DNA from: a virus
DNA: 36,765 bases
Reading direction: 5' to 3' (one strand)
Virus record (IMG/VR): IMGVR_UViG_3300009104_000056
Location: 1 to 36,765 of that record
The notes under the pieces are model-generated. The model made no database searches. It saw only the letters and a program-made list of their open reading frames with translations, and was not told the DNA's origin. Below are positions 1-7,062 of the stretch, piece after piece. The first letter of the stretch is position 1; the number at the start of each line of letters is the position of its first letter. A program made the position numbers and the translations under genes.

Positions 1-2
1 AC

Positions 3-557
3 GGTGAGGCATGGGTCGGCCTGAATACGAAGACGCTGACCTCGGACACGGCATACGTCACGTTCACATCAGGGTACAACGACGCTGGGGCTGACGTAGG
101 CGGCGTACAGGCGTGGGACCAATACATGGACCTTGTTGTGATTACATACGGGAGGACCGCTACGCCTGTTGCTCAGGACAACATTTGGATGCGGTTCAAC
201 GGCGACACGACCAACGGCAACTACGCGGGCCAGTACTTGGAAGGCAACGGTTCGGCTACGACGGCGGCTGTTGAGGCTCAACCGATTGTTGGAATCCTGC
301 CAGCCAACTCAGCGACAGCGAACATTTTTGGCAGCATGGTGTCGCACCTGTTCGATGTGAACTCTGGGAAATATAAGAGTTCGGTGCACCAGTCGGCGTG
401 TGATACCGATGGCAGCGGGTATGTCTGGTTGCACGCGATGACATGGAAGAACCAGTCACCGATTACGTCCGTTCAGGTGATTTCTAAGAACGCAGGCAAC
501 TTGAAGGACGGCTCGATGATTTCGTTGTTTGGTGTTCTCCCCAGGATGGTTGCCTGA
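3..557 (+). CDS. Tail-fibre-like protein, 5'-truncated by the window edge
   Basis: The frame is open from the first bases, and the readable product lacks its true start; the first internal ATG is at 126 but coding clearly begins earlier. The visible residues (GEAWVGLNTKTL, then YMDLVVITYGRT) align in layout with the two following genes: an N-terminal strand-rich stretch, a central Gly/Ser/Asn-rich part and a C-terminal strand ending SLFGV, against TLYGL and TLYGV in the neighbours. The three are therefore tandem paralogues, probably beta-rich receptor-binding or fibre subunits. The stop overlaps the next ATG (TGATG). I infer about 5-15 residues are missing upstream. Function is inferred from position next to tail genes and repetition, not from a recognised domain. 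Confidence 0.7.
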   Translation, partial: GEAWVGLNTKTLTSDTAYVTFTSGYNDAGADVGGVQAWDQYMDLVVITYGRTATPVAQDNIWMRFNGDTTNGNYAGQYLEGNGSATTAAVEAQPIVGILPANSATANIFGSMVSHLFDVNSGKYKSSVHQSACDTDGSGYVWLHAMTWKNQSPITSVQVISKNAGNLKDGSMISLFGVLPRMVA

Positions 558-1105
558 TGGCTGTGATCGAAGCAATCGCCACAACGTATTTGGAGGCTGA
601 TGCTGCGTCGGTGACGTTCTCGTCTATTCCTGCGACGTATGAGCATCTTCAGATTCGGGGCACTCATCGGGCCGATACGAGTCCGACCGCTACTGGTGGC
701 CTTGCGTTCTTTATCCAACTGGGGGGGGCGAGCGATTCGCCCGTGGACACGGGGGCCAACTATTCGTCACATCACCTAGTCGGGGCTTCGTCCAGCGCGT
801 CCGATGGGGCGCGAACAGGCGACAGTTACATCTACATCTACGACATGATCCACGGCAGCGGTGTGAACGCTGCCGAATACGCCACGTTGATAATGGACAT
901 TTTGGATTATGCGAACACAAACAAGAACACGACGGTGGCTATCCACGCCGCCAACGCTCTCACCCACGGCGACATACGGGTGATGTTTGTTTCTGGTTTG
1001 TGGGACGACACCGAAGCAGTCACGGATATCAAACTGTTTTCTTCAGGTAGCAAGAATCTGGTTCGGGGTTCCGAATACACCCTCTACGGATTGAATAGTT
1101 CCTGA
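557..1105 (+). CDS. Tail-fibre-like paralogue 2 (182 aa)
   Basis: Complete paralogue of the flanking genes. It starts MAVIEAIATTYLEADAAS, has a short conserved unit near residues 20-40 (SIPATYEHLQIRG; the next protein has SIPSSYDHLYLCW) and ends EYTLYGLNSS. The sequence is rich in Ser, Thr, Gly and Ala with regularly spaced hydrophobics, as expected for a beta-sandwich fibre or capsid-decoration domain. There is no signal peptide or membrane segment. The ATG shares its A with the preceding stop codon, and the following gene starts the same way, so the three are translationally coupled. A role in host binding or tail-tip decoration is inferred from context. Confidence 0.75.
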   Translation: MAVIEAIATTYLEADAASVTFSSIPATYEHLQIRGTHRADTSPTATGGLAFFIQLGGASDSPVDTGANYSSHHLVGASSSASDGARTGDSYIYIYDMIHGSGVNAAEYATLIMDILDYANTNKNTTVAIHAANALTHGDIRVMFVSGLWDDTEAVTDIKLFSSGSKNLVRGSEYTLYGLNSS

Positions 1106-1635
1106 TGGCTGTTTTCACTGTTATCGACCACGAAGAACTCACAGGCACCACAGCGTCGTGGAGCAAGACTTCGATCCCGTCGTCGTATGACCACCTGTAC
1201 CTGTGCTGGTCGGCGCGCAGCGACCATGCGGACTACCGCGACGCTATCTACTGCAACGTCAACAGCGATACGAGCAGCAGCGACTATTCGATGACGCACC
1301 TGTTCACAGGATCAGCCACTCCGTCGTCGTATCGGACGAGCGGCGTGTCAGCGTGGACAGACTTCGCCGACAACCCTGCGGCCAACGTTCTTGCCGACAC
1401 GTTCGGTACTGGTTTCATGTGGCTCCCGCACTACTCCAACTCGGCGAACTTCAAGCAGTGCTACGCGAACAGCGCGACGGAGAACAACTCCACGACCGAC
1501 TACCGCTGGGGGATGCAGGTCATCGCAGGGCTGTGGACCAACACGGACGCGGTAACCGCTCTCGCGTTGACCCTGCAAAACGGGGACTTCGTTCAGTATT
1601 CATCGTTCACCCTCTACGGAGTAACAGGAGCATAG
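1105..1635 (+). CDS. Tail-fibre-like paralogue 3 (176 aa)
   Basis: Third member of the tandem family. The junctions at 554-566 and 1102-1114 share nearly the same DNA (CCTGATGGCTGT), which supports gene duplication. The protein begins MAVFTVIDHEELTGTTAS, carries SIPSSYDHLYLCW near residues 27-40 and ends FTLYGVTGA. The middle (residues 60-130) differs completely from paralogue 2, as expected when fibre subunits diversify under host-receptor selection. No enzymatic motif is visible. A chaperone-like gene follows two bases downstream. Confidence 0.75.
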   Translation: MAVFTVIDHEELTGTTASWSKTSIPSSYDHLYLCWSARSDHADYRDAIYCNVNSDTSSSDYSMTHLFTGSATPSSYRTSGVSAWTDFADNPAANVLADTFGTGFMWLPHYSNSANFKQCYANSATENNSTTDYRWGMQVIAGLWTNTDAVTALALTLQNGDFVQYSSFTLYGVTGA

Positions 1636-1637
1636 AA

Positions 1638-2036
1638 ATGGCAAGACAGAAGGTTGTCAACGGGGTCTACATAAATCTCACGGAATCCGAAGAAGCAGAG
1701 TTGGAAGCACGGGCTGAGGCTGCGGATCTGGACCTGAGCGATGTGCGGAGTCGGCGTGACGGCATGTTGCGTGGCTCCGACTGGACACAGATCGGTGACG
1801 CAGCGTTGGGTGACCATACTGCTGAGGAGTGGGCGACATACCGTCAGGAACTACGGGATCTGCCCCAGACATACAGCCGCGTGTCCGAAGTGGTGTGGCC
1901 TGAAGATCCACCCACGGCGAAGATCACTCGGAAGAAGGCAGCGGGTGACGCTGCTGCTATTGCGGTGAGAGACAGCGGTGGGACACCTGAGGAAGCACAG
2001 GCGGCTTACGACACGGCTTACGCTGCCGCTGAGTAA
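1638..2036 (+). CDS. Phage tail assembly chaperone-like protein (132 aa)
   Basis: Start ATG 1638 follows a weak AGGAG; the same frame is open further upstream, but that part is antisense-like shadow over paralogue 3. The diagnostic stretch is near residues 45-75: SDWTQIGDAALGDHT, then a W and YRQELRDLPQ. This SDWTQ...W..YRQ.LRDLP pattern is known from small tail-fibre assembly or tail assembly chaperone proteins (Phage_tail_APC type), commonly encoded just after fibre genes. The C-terminus is Ala-rich and helical. The position directly after three fibre-like genes fits a role in fibre folding or attachment. The family assignment is by motif memory only. Confidence 0.65.
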   Translation: MARQKVVNGVYINLTESEEAELEARAEAADLDLSDVRSRRDGMLRGSDWTQIGDAALGDHTAEEWATYRQELRDLPQTYSRVSEVVWPEDPPTAKITRKKAAGDAAAIAVRDSGGTPEEAQAAYDTAYAAAE

Positions 2037-2380
2037 TGAGCACTCCCACCGACATCCGCCAAGTCAAGATCCCGACCATCGCGGTCGGACTGATCCTGTC
2101 CGTGGCGGTAATCGCTGGGACCATTACTTGGTCTTCTGCCCGCACGGTGGCTCGCATCGACCGTCTTGAAGAGTCGGTCGAAGCGATCGAAGACTCGATG
2201 GACATGAACGCCTACGCGCGGGTGGAGGACATACGGGAGCTGGAGACACGCCTGGTGGCGATGGAGGAGATGTGCAACCGCGTAGACGAGATGGAAGCAC
2301 TCGTCGCAGGCATCGCTTCTTCCGTTAGCGCCTTGTTGATGGAGGCGGAACAGGAGTGGTGGCCTGATGCCGAAGACTGA
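2036..2380 (+). CDS. Small membrane-anchored coiled-coil protein (114 aa)
   Basis: A short N-terminal cytoplasmic segment is followed by one hydrophobic helix at about residues 13-30 (PTIAVGLILSVAVIAGTITW), then a charged heptad-like region at about 38-95 (IDRLEESVEAIEDSMDM and ELETRLVAMEEMCNRVDEME). The architecture (N-terminal anchor plus periplasm- or surface-facing coiled coil) resembles spanin-like or lysis-accessory proteins, but the gene lies among tail genes and far from the endolysin, so a membrane factor for adsorption or ejection is equally possible. The ATG overlaps the previous TAA by one base. Confidence 0.6.
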   Translation: MSTPTDIRQVKIPTIAVGLILSVAVIAGTITWSSARTVARIDRLEESVEAIEDSMDMNAYARVEDIRELETRLVAMEEMCNRVDEMEALVAGIASSVSALLMEAEQEWWPDAED

Positions 2381-2519
2381 ATACAGGCCGACGCACAGGT
2401 TTTTGGGACAGAACGCTGTGTCTATTGAGTACGAACTTCGCAAGCTGTCCCAGACGTTGGCAGCGCAGGTCGCGGAGATGGACGCAAACAGGTTAGGGAT
2501 TTTCGGGAGGCGAGATTAG
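2367..2519 (+). CDS. Small hypothetical protein (50 aa)
   Basis: Begins at ATG 2367, overlapping the previous gene by 14 bases, and ends one base before the next ATG. The product starts MPKTEYRPTHRFLGQNAVS and continues as a charged amphipathic helix (IEYELRKLSQTLAAQVAEMD). Tight packing between two good genes is the main support. No function recognised. Confidence 0.55.
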   Translation: MPKTEYRPTHRFLGQNAVSIEYELRKLSQTLAAQVAEMDANRLGIFGRRD

Positions 2520-2804
2520 ATGGGTGTTCGCAGATCAGCCGCAGAGTATGGGTCGGCGGTTGGTGACCAGCAGTTGACTGTTGCTGGGACTGCCGTCGCG
2601 TTGACGGTCCCCAGTGGGGCCGTCGCGGCGATGGTCACGAATGGTGCCGAGCCGATCAGGGTCAGGTGGGGTACCCCCACGGCTTCGGTTGGGCACTATT
2701 TGAATCCCTACAGCGTGTTGGACTTGTACCAGGACGATTTGAGCGATGTGAAGTTTATTCGCGTGTCGTCTAGCAGCACCGTCGATGTCACCTACTTCGG
2801 GTAA
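2520..2804 (+). CDS. Small beta-rich virion-associated protein (94 aa)
   Basis: Starts MGVRRSAAEYGSAVGD and immediately follows the previous stop. The sequence is made of short strands and turns (VALTVPSGAVAAMVTNG, VKFIRVSSSSTVDVTYFG), a composition typical of small capsid-decoration or tail-accessory folds. No catalytic motif, membrane segment or cysteines. It sits between the coiled-coil protein and the KGD-module protein in the tail region, so a structural role is likely but unproven. Confidence 0.55.
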   Translation: MGVRRSAAEYGSAVGDQQLTVAGTAVALTVPSGAVAAMVTNGAEPIRVRWGTPTASVGHYLNPYSVLDLYQDDLSDVKFIRVSSSSTVDVTYFG

Positions 2805-2815
2805 GGAGAGCGACG

Positions 2816-3193
2816 ATGCCGTCGAGGATCACACAGAGGATCGACCAGGTTCCGACGGGGGACATTACCGCTGTTACTGCGGGGTCGGGGCTGGCTGGTG
2901 GGGGCACCACGGGTGCGGTGACCCTTACTGTCGATACGGACGCCAAAGGGGATCTCATTGTCGGCACGGGTGCCGACGCTGCGACCAAACTGAGCGTTGG
3001 TACGAATACGTATGTTCTTACTGCCGATTCAAGCACAGCGAGTGGGTTGACTTGGGCCGCCCCCACTACGGGGGACATCACGGGTGTCACTGCGGGCACC
3101 GCCATCAGTGGCGGTGGTAGCAGTGGGACGGTGACTGTGAACGTAAACGTCGAGACTGGGACGCTGTTGTTGGCGGGCCAGGTTTTTGGTTAG
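2816..3193 (+). CDS. Short tail-fibre-type protein with KGD module (125 aa)
   Basis: GGAG at 2806-2809 precedes ATG 2816. The protein carries a fibre-type unit near residues 42-78: DAKGDLIVGTGADAATKLSV, then VLTADSS and GLTWAAP. A looser repeat GDITAVTAGSGLAGGGT (about 15-31) and GDITGVTAGTAISGGGS (about 83-99) brackets it. Such KGD...VGT...LTADSS...GLKW units are widespread in phage tail fibres and tip proteins. The C-terminus (LLLAGQVFG) resembles the end of the 36110-36409 product (IIANQVFS), which shares the same module, so the two are related short fibre or collar proteins. Confidence 0.65.
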   Translation: MPSRITQRIDQVPTGDITAVTAGSGLAGGGTTGAVTLTVDTDAKGDLIVGTGADAATKLSVGTNTYVLTADSSTASGLTWAAPTTGDITGVTAGTAISGGGSSGTVTVNVNVETGTLLLAGQVFG

Positions 3194-3202
3194 GAGCAAG
3201 AA

Positions 3203-3793
3203 ATGGCTTTGATGGGATCCGATCAGGCGAAACTGGAGCAGGACGAGCAGGCGCGTGCCGTGCTCGACTGGTTGGGGACGCAGGGCGCGCAGGCTTTGTT
3301 GCAGCAGGTGGCTGCCGACAGGGCGCAGCGGGCTGATCAGCCTGATATTCAGCGTGGCCAGGAGGAGGTGCAGCGGCGCCGCGATCAGGCTGTGCATGAC
3401 TGGTTGAACACTCCTGAGGCGCAGCGGTTCTTGATGGGCCGTGAGGATGCCGATATTGCTATGCGTCAGCAGGCGCAGCGTGGCCCTGGTACGGGCGCTG
3501 GTCCGCAACCTCAGCCTGCTCCTGCGCCTCAAAGCGGGGGGCATTGGCGCCCGCATCCACAGCGTGATCGGATGATCGAGGGCGTTCTGGCGAATCAGGG
3601 CGGAGGCTTTCCCTTTACGGAAAGTGCCCCGCCAGTACCCATGTTGTCGCCTTCCACGCGGAGGCCGTCGCCTGGCCAACTGTCAGGGATGCGGTACCAG
3701 CGTGTGGCAGAAAACCAATTTGCCCCGCAGCGTGGCCGATACGACGCCCAGCAGGTACCACAACAGGGTCCGCGATACTTTATGGGGCGCTAG
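3203..3793 (+). CDS. Virion-internal protein candidate A, modular (196 aa)
   Basis: AGGAG precedes ATG 3203. The helical N-terminal half has two copies of a short motif: VLDWLGTQGAQALL (about residues 20-33) and VHDWLNTPEAQRFLMG. The second half is low-complexity Pro/Gln/Gly, followed by SPGQLSGMRYQRVAENQF. Both the W-L-x-T-P-E-A-Q-x-F-L motif and the GMRYQR motif recur in the next, 560-aa protein, so the genes share modules. Location between tail genes and the giant virion protein, plus disordered Gln/Pro-rich composition, suggests an ejected internal virion protein. This is inference; no known family was recognised. Confidence 0.6.
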   Translation: MALMGSDQAKLEQDEQARAVLDWLGTQGAQALLQQVAADRAQRADQPDIQRGQEEVQRRRDQAVHDWLNTPEAQRFLMGREDADIAMRQQAQRGPGTGAGPQPQPAPAPQSGGHWRPHPQRDRMIEGVLANQGGGFPFTESAPPVPMLSPSTRRPSPGQLSGMRYQRVAENQFAPQRGRYDAQQVPQQGPRYFMGR

Positions 3794-3802
3794 GAGACTC
3801 TG

Positions 3803-5485
3803 ATGCCCCCTTGGGGAGCAGGCTCGAAGCCTAAGAAGACGCCAGCGGATACGGTCAAGAACTCGACGTTTTCTACGTCGAACCGTTTCGGCGGCCCTCC
3901 TGGGACTAGATCCCAGAGTGTGCCAGGATCTCAGCATAAACAAGCCCCGACTAGGGCACCAGTCGGGCTTCCTCCAGCGGGTGGCCCTCCTGGTAGTGGG
4001 CGGGCCTCTCAGATCAGTCGTCCTGCTTTGGCGGCTGCGGTGACGGCCTCGAATCGGGGGTACGTGTCGCCTGCGGCGGTGGATCGCAGGGCGACTACGC
4101 CGCCGTCGAACGCTGCCGACAGGAACATGGTTGCTCAGGCTCGACGGGCGGGTTCGGGGGCGCCCCCCCGTCCGTCGGAGTCGGCCTTGTCGGCGCAACG
4201 CTATGCGGCGGCAGCGGAGGCTTATAAAGATCCCGCCACGTATGCCAAGTCTCAGGCGACGCCTCCGTCGCCGAACGAGTTGGCGGGGATGCGGTACCAA
4301 CGTGCGGCAAAAACCTATACGAAGGATCCTGCCGCGTACGCTAAGGCGCAGGCCGCGCCGACGTTCGGCACGACTGGCGCTATGGGGTGGCAGCCGTCGC
4401 AGCAGGAACTGATGCGAGCTGCCACGTCTGGTGCGGCTACGGCCCCTGCTGCTTCCAGGGTCGCGCAGAAGCCACCTGCTGCTCCGTCGTTTTCGCAGGA
4501 GGAGTTGATGAGGGCTGCTACGTCGGGGGCTGCTACGCATCCTGCGGCGCAGGCTGTGCAGCAGCCGTCTCCTGCTCCGACGCCGATGCCGAGAGTGGTT
4601 CCTGGGCCGTCTCCGACGCAGCTCGCTGAGGGGTCGCAGGGTGCACGGGAGCAGGAGGTTTACAGGTGGTTGGGTACTCCTGAGGCTCAAGAGTTTCTGG
4701 GGATCACCGAGCCTGCGCCAGCCGCTGCCCCTGCGCCTGCGTGGGATCCTGCAAACAACGATGCGCCGATCACTGGCCCTGTTGGCATGTGGACTGATCC
4801 GAATGACGGCGGTCAGATGCCTGATCCTGCCGACGCTGACGCGTGGCAGGCGATGCAGGACGCTGTTGATAAGGAGTTCGGTCCTGGTCAAAGCATTTAT
4901 AACCCCACGTACAGCGGCGGGGGTGATCCACTTGTTGCCGACCCAGACTGGTACTACGGGGGGTCAGATCCGAACTTCGGGAGCGGCCCTAGTGCGGGTT
5001 TGGGGACGTTCAATCCGAACACGGGCGAATACCTTCAGTTCGGGTTGGATCTGGCGCAGAACACTTCCGACTACGGCAAGGTCGGGGAGGGTCGAGCGTT
5101 TTGGAATCAGGCGCAAGACCGCAAGTGGGATGAGTACAACCGAGGCCTTCCTGGCCAGTTCAACAGCCGTGGGATGATTGATTCTGGCCTGTTGGGCCGC
5201 GCTCAGGGGTTGGCTGCGAGCGACAGGCAATTCGAGACGGATGTGCGCCAATGGTCGGACAACGAGCGGCGCGCGGAGTTGGAGCGTCAACGCATGAATC
5301 TGTACGGCGCCTTCGAGGGCGGTTTGACGCGGGGTTTGGTGGACAACTATTTGGCTGGGACACTGGTCATGGACGATCCGCTTACCGCCCTAGATGAGGC
5401 TATGGGTTCTGGCGCTGGTGGTTATATGCGTTCGGGGATCATGGACCGCAAGATCCCGACGTGGGGTTCTGGGGTGGGGCGCTAA
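3803..5485 (+). CDS. Virion-internal protein candidate B, repeat-rich (560 aa)
   Basis: The first 300 residues are disordered and repetitive. Two units read DPATYAKSQATPPSPNE and DPAAYAKAQAAP; GMRYQRAAKTYTKDP occurs once, and two copies resemble QELMRAATSGAAT. DNA at 4286-4312 closely matches 3687-3713 in the previous gene, showing recent duplication. Near residue 285 is EVYRWLGTPEAQEFLG, the same motif found twice in the previous protein. The C-terminal 200 residues look folded: a QFGLDLAQNTSDYGKVGEG segment, then charged helices ending KIPTWGSGVGR. This combination suits an internal or ejection protein stored in the capsid and translocated at infection. The function is inferred from context. 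The stop overlaps the next ATG (TAATG). Confidence 0.6.
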   Translation: MPPWGAGSKPKKTPADTVKNSTFSTSNRFGGPPGTRSQSVPGSQHKQAPTRAPVGLPPAGGPPGSGRASQISRPALAAAVTASNRGYVSPAAVDRRATTPPSNAADRNMVAQARRAGSGAPPRPSESALSAQRYAAAAEAYKDPATYAKSQATPPSPNELAGMRYQRAAKTYTKDPAAYAKAQAAPTFGTTGAMGWQPSQQELMRAATSGAATAPAASRVAQKPPAAPSFSQEELMRAATSGAATHPAAQAVQQPSPAPTPMPRVVPGPSPTQLAEGSQGAREQEVYRWLGTPEAQEFLGITEPAPAAAPAPAWDPANNDAPITGPVGMWTDPNDGGQMPDPADADAWQAMQDAVDKEFGPGQSIYNPTYSGGGDPLVADPDWYYGGSDPNFGSGPSAGLGTFNPNTGEYLQFGLDLAQNTSDYGKVGEGRAFWNQAQDRKWDEYNRGLPGQFNSRGMIDSGLLGRAQGLAASDRQFETDVRQWSDNERRAELERQRMNLYGAFEGGLTRGLVDNYLAGTLVMDDPLTALDEAMGSGAGGYMRSGIMDRKIPTWGSGVGR

Positions 5486-7059
5486 TGGGTTGGCGAGACT
5501 GGGCTGGTTCAGCTTGGGATAATACGGGCGGCAAAGTTTGGGATGCTATTGAGCCTGTCGTCATGTACGGCCCCGACGACATGTTTCCTGAGGACGCTCC
5601 GATAAACGAGTTCCTACAGGGCATTTCTGATGTGCCAGGGAACATCGCTGGCGGTTGGGCTGACGCTATGGCGAATCAGCCTGGGTGGGCGCAGGCGATA
5701 AACCCGTTGACCGCTGGCGGCTACGTGGCGGGAAAGTGGGATGAGTGGACAAGTTCCCCCACCCCCGACTTCTCCCCGCAGCAGACAGCCCTGATAGAGC
5801 AGGGGGGCCGCGACGGTGCGGATTGGGACAGAGGTGATCTGGACGAATCGGGCAGCCAGATCTTCCCCAACGAAATGTACTTGGACGAGTACGGCGTTAC
5901 GCCGTACGAGACGTTCACGCAACCCGAGTTTGATCCGACAGGGGTATCGGCGCCATACGACACGTATCTCAGCATGCTGGAGGGTCTGTATACGACCCCT
6001 CAGACGGGCCGTATCCAAGAAATGCTTGAGTTGGGGCAGGGGGAGGCGCGTCGTCGGATGGAAACCGCCGACGCTTGGGCGGCAACTGAGGGCGCCCGTT
6101 TGGATGCTTCCGACGAGGCGTTGGACGCCACGTTGCTCAACATGCAAGACAAGTTTGGTGAACGGCTGGCGACTATACGGGAGGGTGTGTCTGAGCGTCA
6201 GGCGGAGACGGCTGACCTGCGCGAAGGACTTATCGAGGCGACGGCTGGCGAGTTGGGTGAGGCTGGTGCCGCTTTCCTGGTTTCGGCTACCCGTACGGGT
6301 GACGTTCTGGAGTCGCAGCGGTCCCGTAACGAACAGCACATAGCCGACATGGACGGCTTGTATTCGATGTGGTCGTTGGATCGTTCGATGCAGGCTGCTG
6401 GGATGAAGCGGAAGGCCCGTGAGGATCTCGCTGACGACGTGTTGGCTATGAAGGAACTCGTTCACGAGTTCGATTACGGCATCCAGATGGCGAACCTTGA
6501 GCGTTTGCAGCAGGCCGAACAGTTTTCTCAGGGGCAGAACAGGCAGTTGGCGCAGACGTTGGCGCAGATTGGCCTACAGAGGGATCTTGCGGTCCAGTCG
6601 GCGTCGAGCGAAGCCGACGACGACTGGGAGCGCGCTAACGCTTGGTTGTCGAATCCGACTACGGGCTGGGCGTTTGAGGGTATGACTCCTGAGCAGGTGA
6701 TGGGGATGTCTGATGCTCAGATGGAGATGCTGTATGAGCAGGCGATCAGGGAGTCGGAGCAGATCGAGGTTGCTCCTGGCGTGTTTGTTGATGCTGAGAC
6801 AGCTTGGTTGAATAGCCAGCAGACGGCGGACCCGACCATAAACGTTGGGGGCGCCGCTTTGGATCTTCCCACGACGCCAACGGAAGTCCAAAACATGTCG
6901 CAGTTGATGGTGGATGCGCTGGCTAATCCCGACGTGGCAGCGGTCTTGGAGGGGGTTGGCACCGTTCAGGGGGGCTTGGGTACTCCCGAGGCGCCCGTTG
7001 TTATCAACACCGACAAGGGCGACCCGTGGTATACCCAGTGGAACTGGGGGCTGTGGTAA
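5485..7059 (+). CDS. Virion-internal protein candidate C, helical (524 aa)
   Basis: The frame is open from 5461, but ATG 5485 sharing a base with the preceding TAA is the natural start (MGWRDWAGSAWDNTGGKVWD). The first 110 residues are Trp/Gly-rich. From about 180 to 400 the protein is long charged helices (GRIQEMLELGQGEARRRMET, RERLATIREG-like runs, LERLQQAEQFSQGQNRQLAQ), probably coiled coil. The tail (about 430-524) is Asp/Pro/Val-rich and ends DPWYTQWNWGLW, with an unusual cluster of four Trp. A long helical internal protein next to a giant partner recalls the ejectosome proteins of podoviruses, but no direct homology is claimed. Confidence 0.6.
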   Translation: MGWRDWAGSAWDNTGGKVWDAIEPVVMYGPDDMFPEDAPINEFLQGISDVPGNIAGGWADAMANQPGWAQAINPLTAGGYVAGKWDEWTSSPTPDFSPQQTALIEQGGRDGADWDRGDLDESGSQIFPNEMYLDEYGVTPYETFTQPEFDPTGVSAPYDTYLSMLEGLYTTPQTGRIQEMLELGQGEARRRMETADAWAATEGARLDASDEALDATLLNMQDKFGERLATIREGVSERQAETADLREGLIEATAGELGEAGAAFLVSATRTGDVLESQRSRNEQHIADMDGLYSMWSLDRSMQAAGMKRKAREDLADDVLAMKELVHEFDYGIQMANLERLQQAEQFSQGQNRQLAQTLAQIGLQRDLAVQSASSEADDDWERANAWLSNPTTGWAFEGMTPEQVMGMSDAQMEMLYEQAIRESEQIEVAPGVFVDAETAWLNSQQTADPTINVGGAALDLPTTPTEVQNMSQLMVDALANPDVAAVLEGVGTVQGGLGTPEAPVVINTDKGDPWYTQWNWGLW

Positions 7060-7062
7060 CAA

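Noticed and set aside
3683-4891. Long minus-strand open frame (402 aa) opposite the 560-aa gene
   Set aside because: Arg/Leu/Pro-rich composition typical of the complement of a GC-rich repeat gene; no ribosome-binding site or motif; the plus-strand gene explains the DNA.
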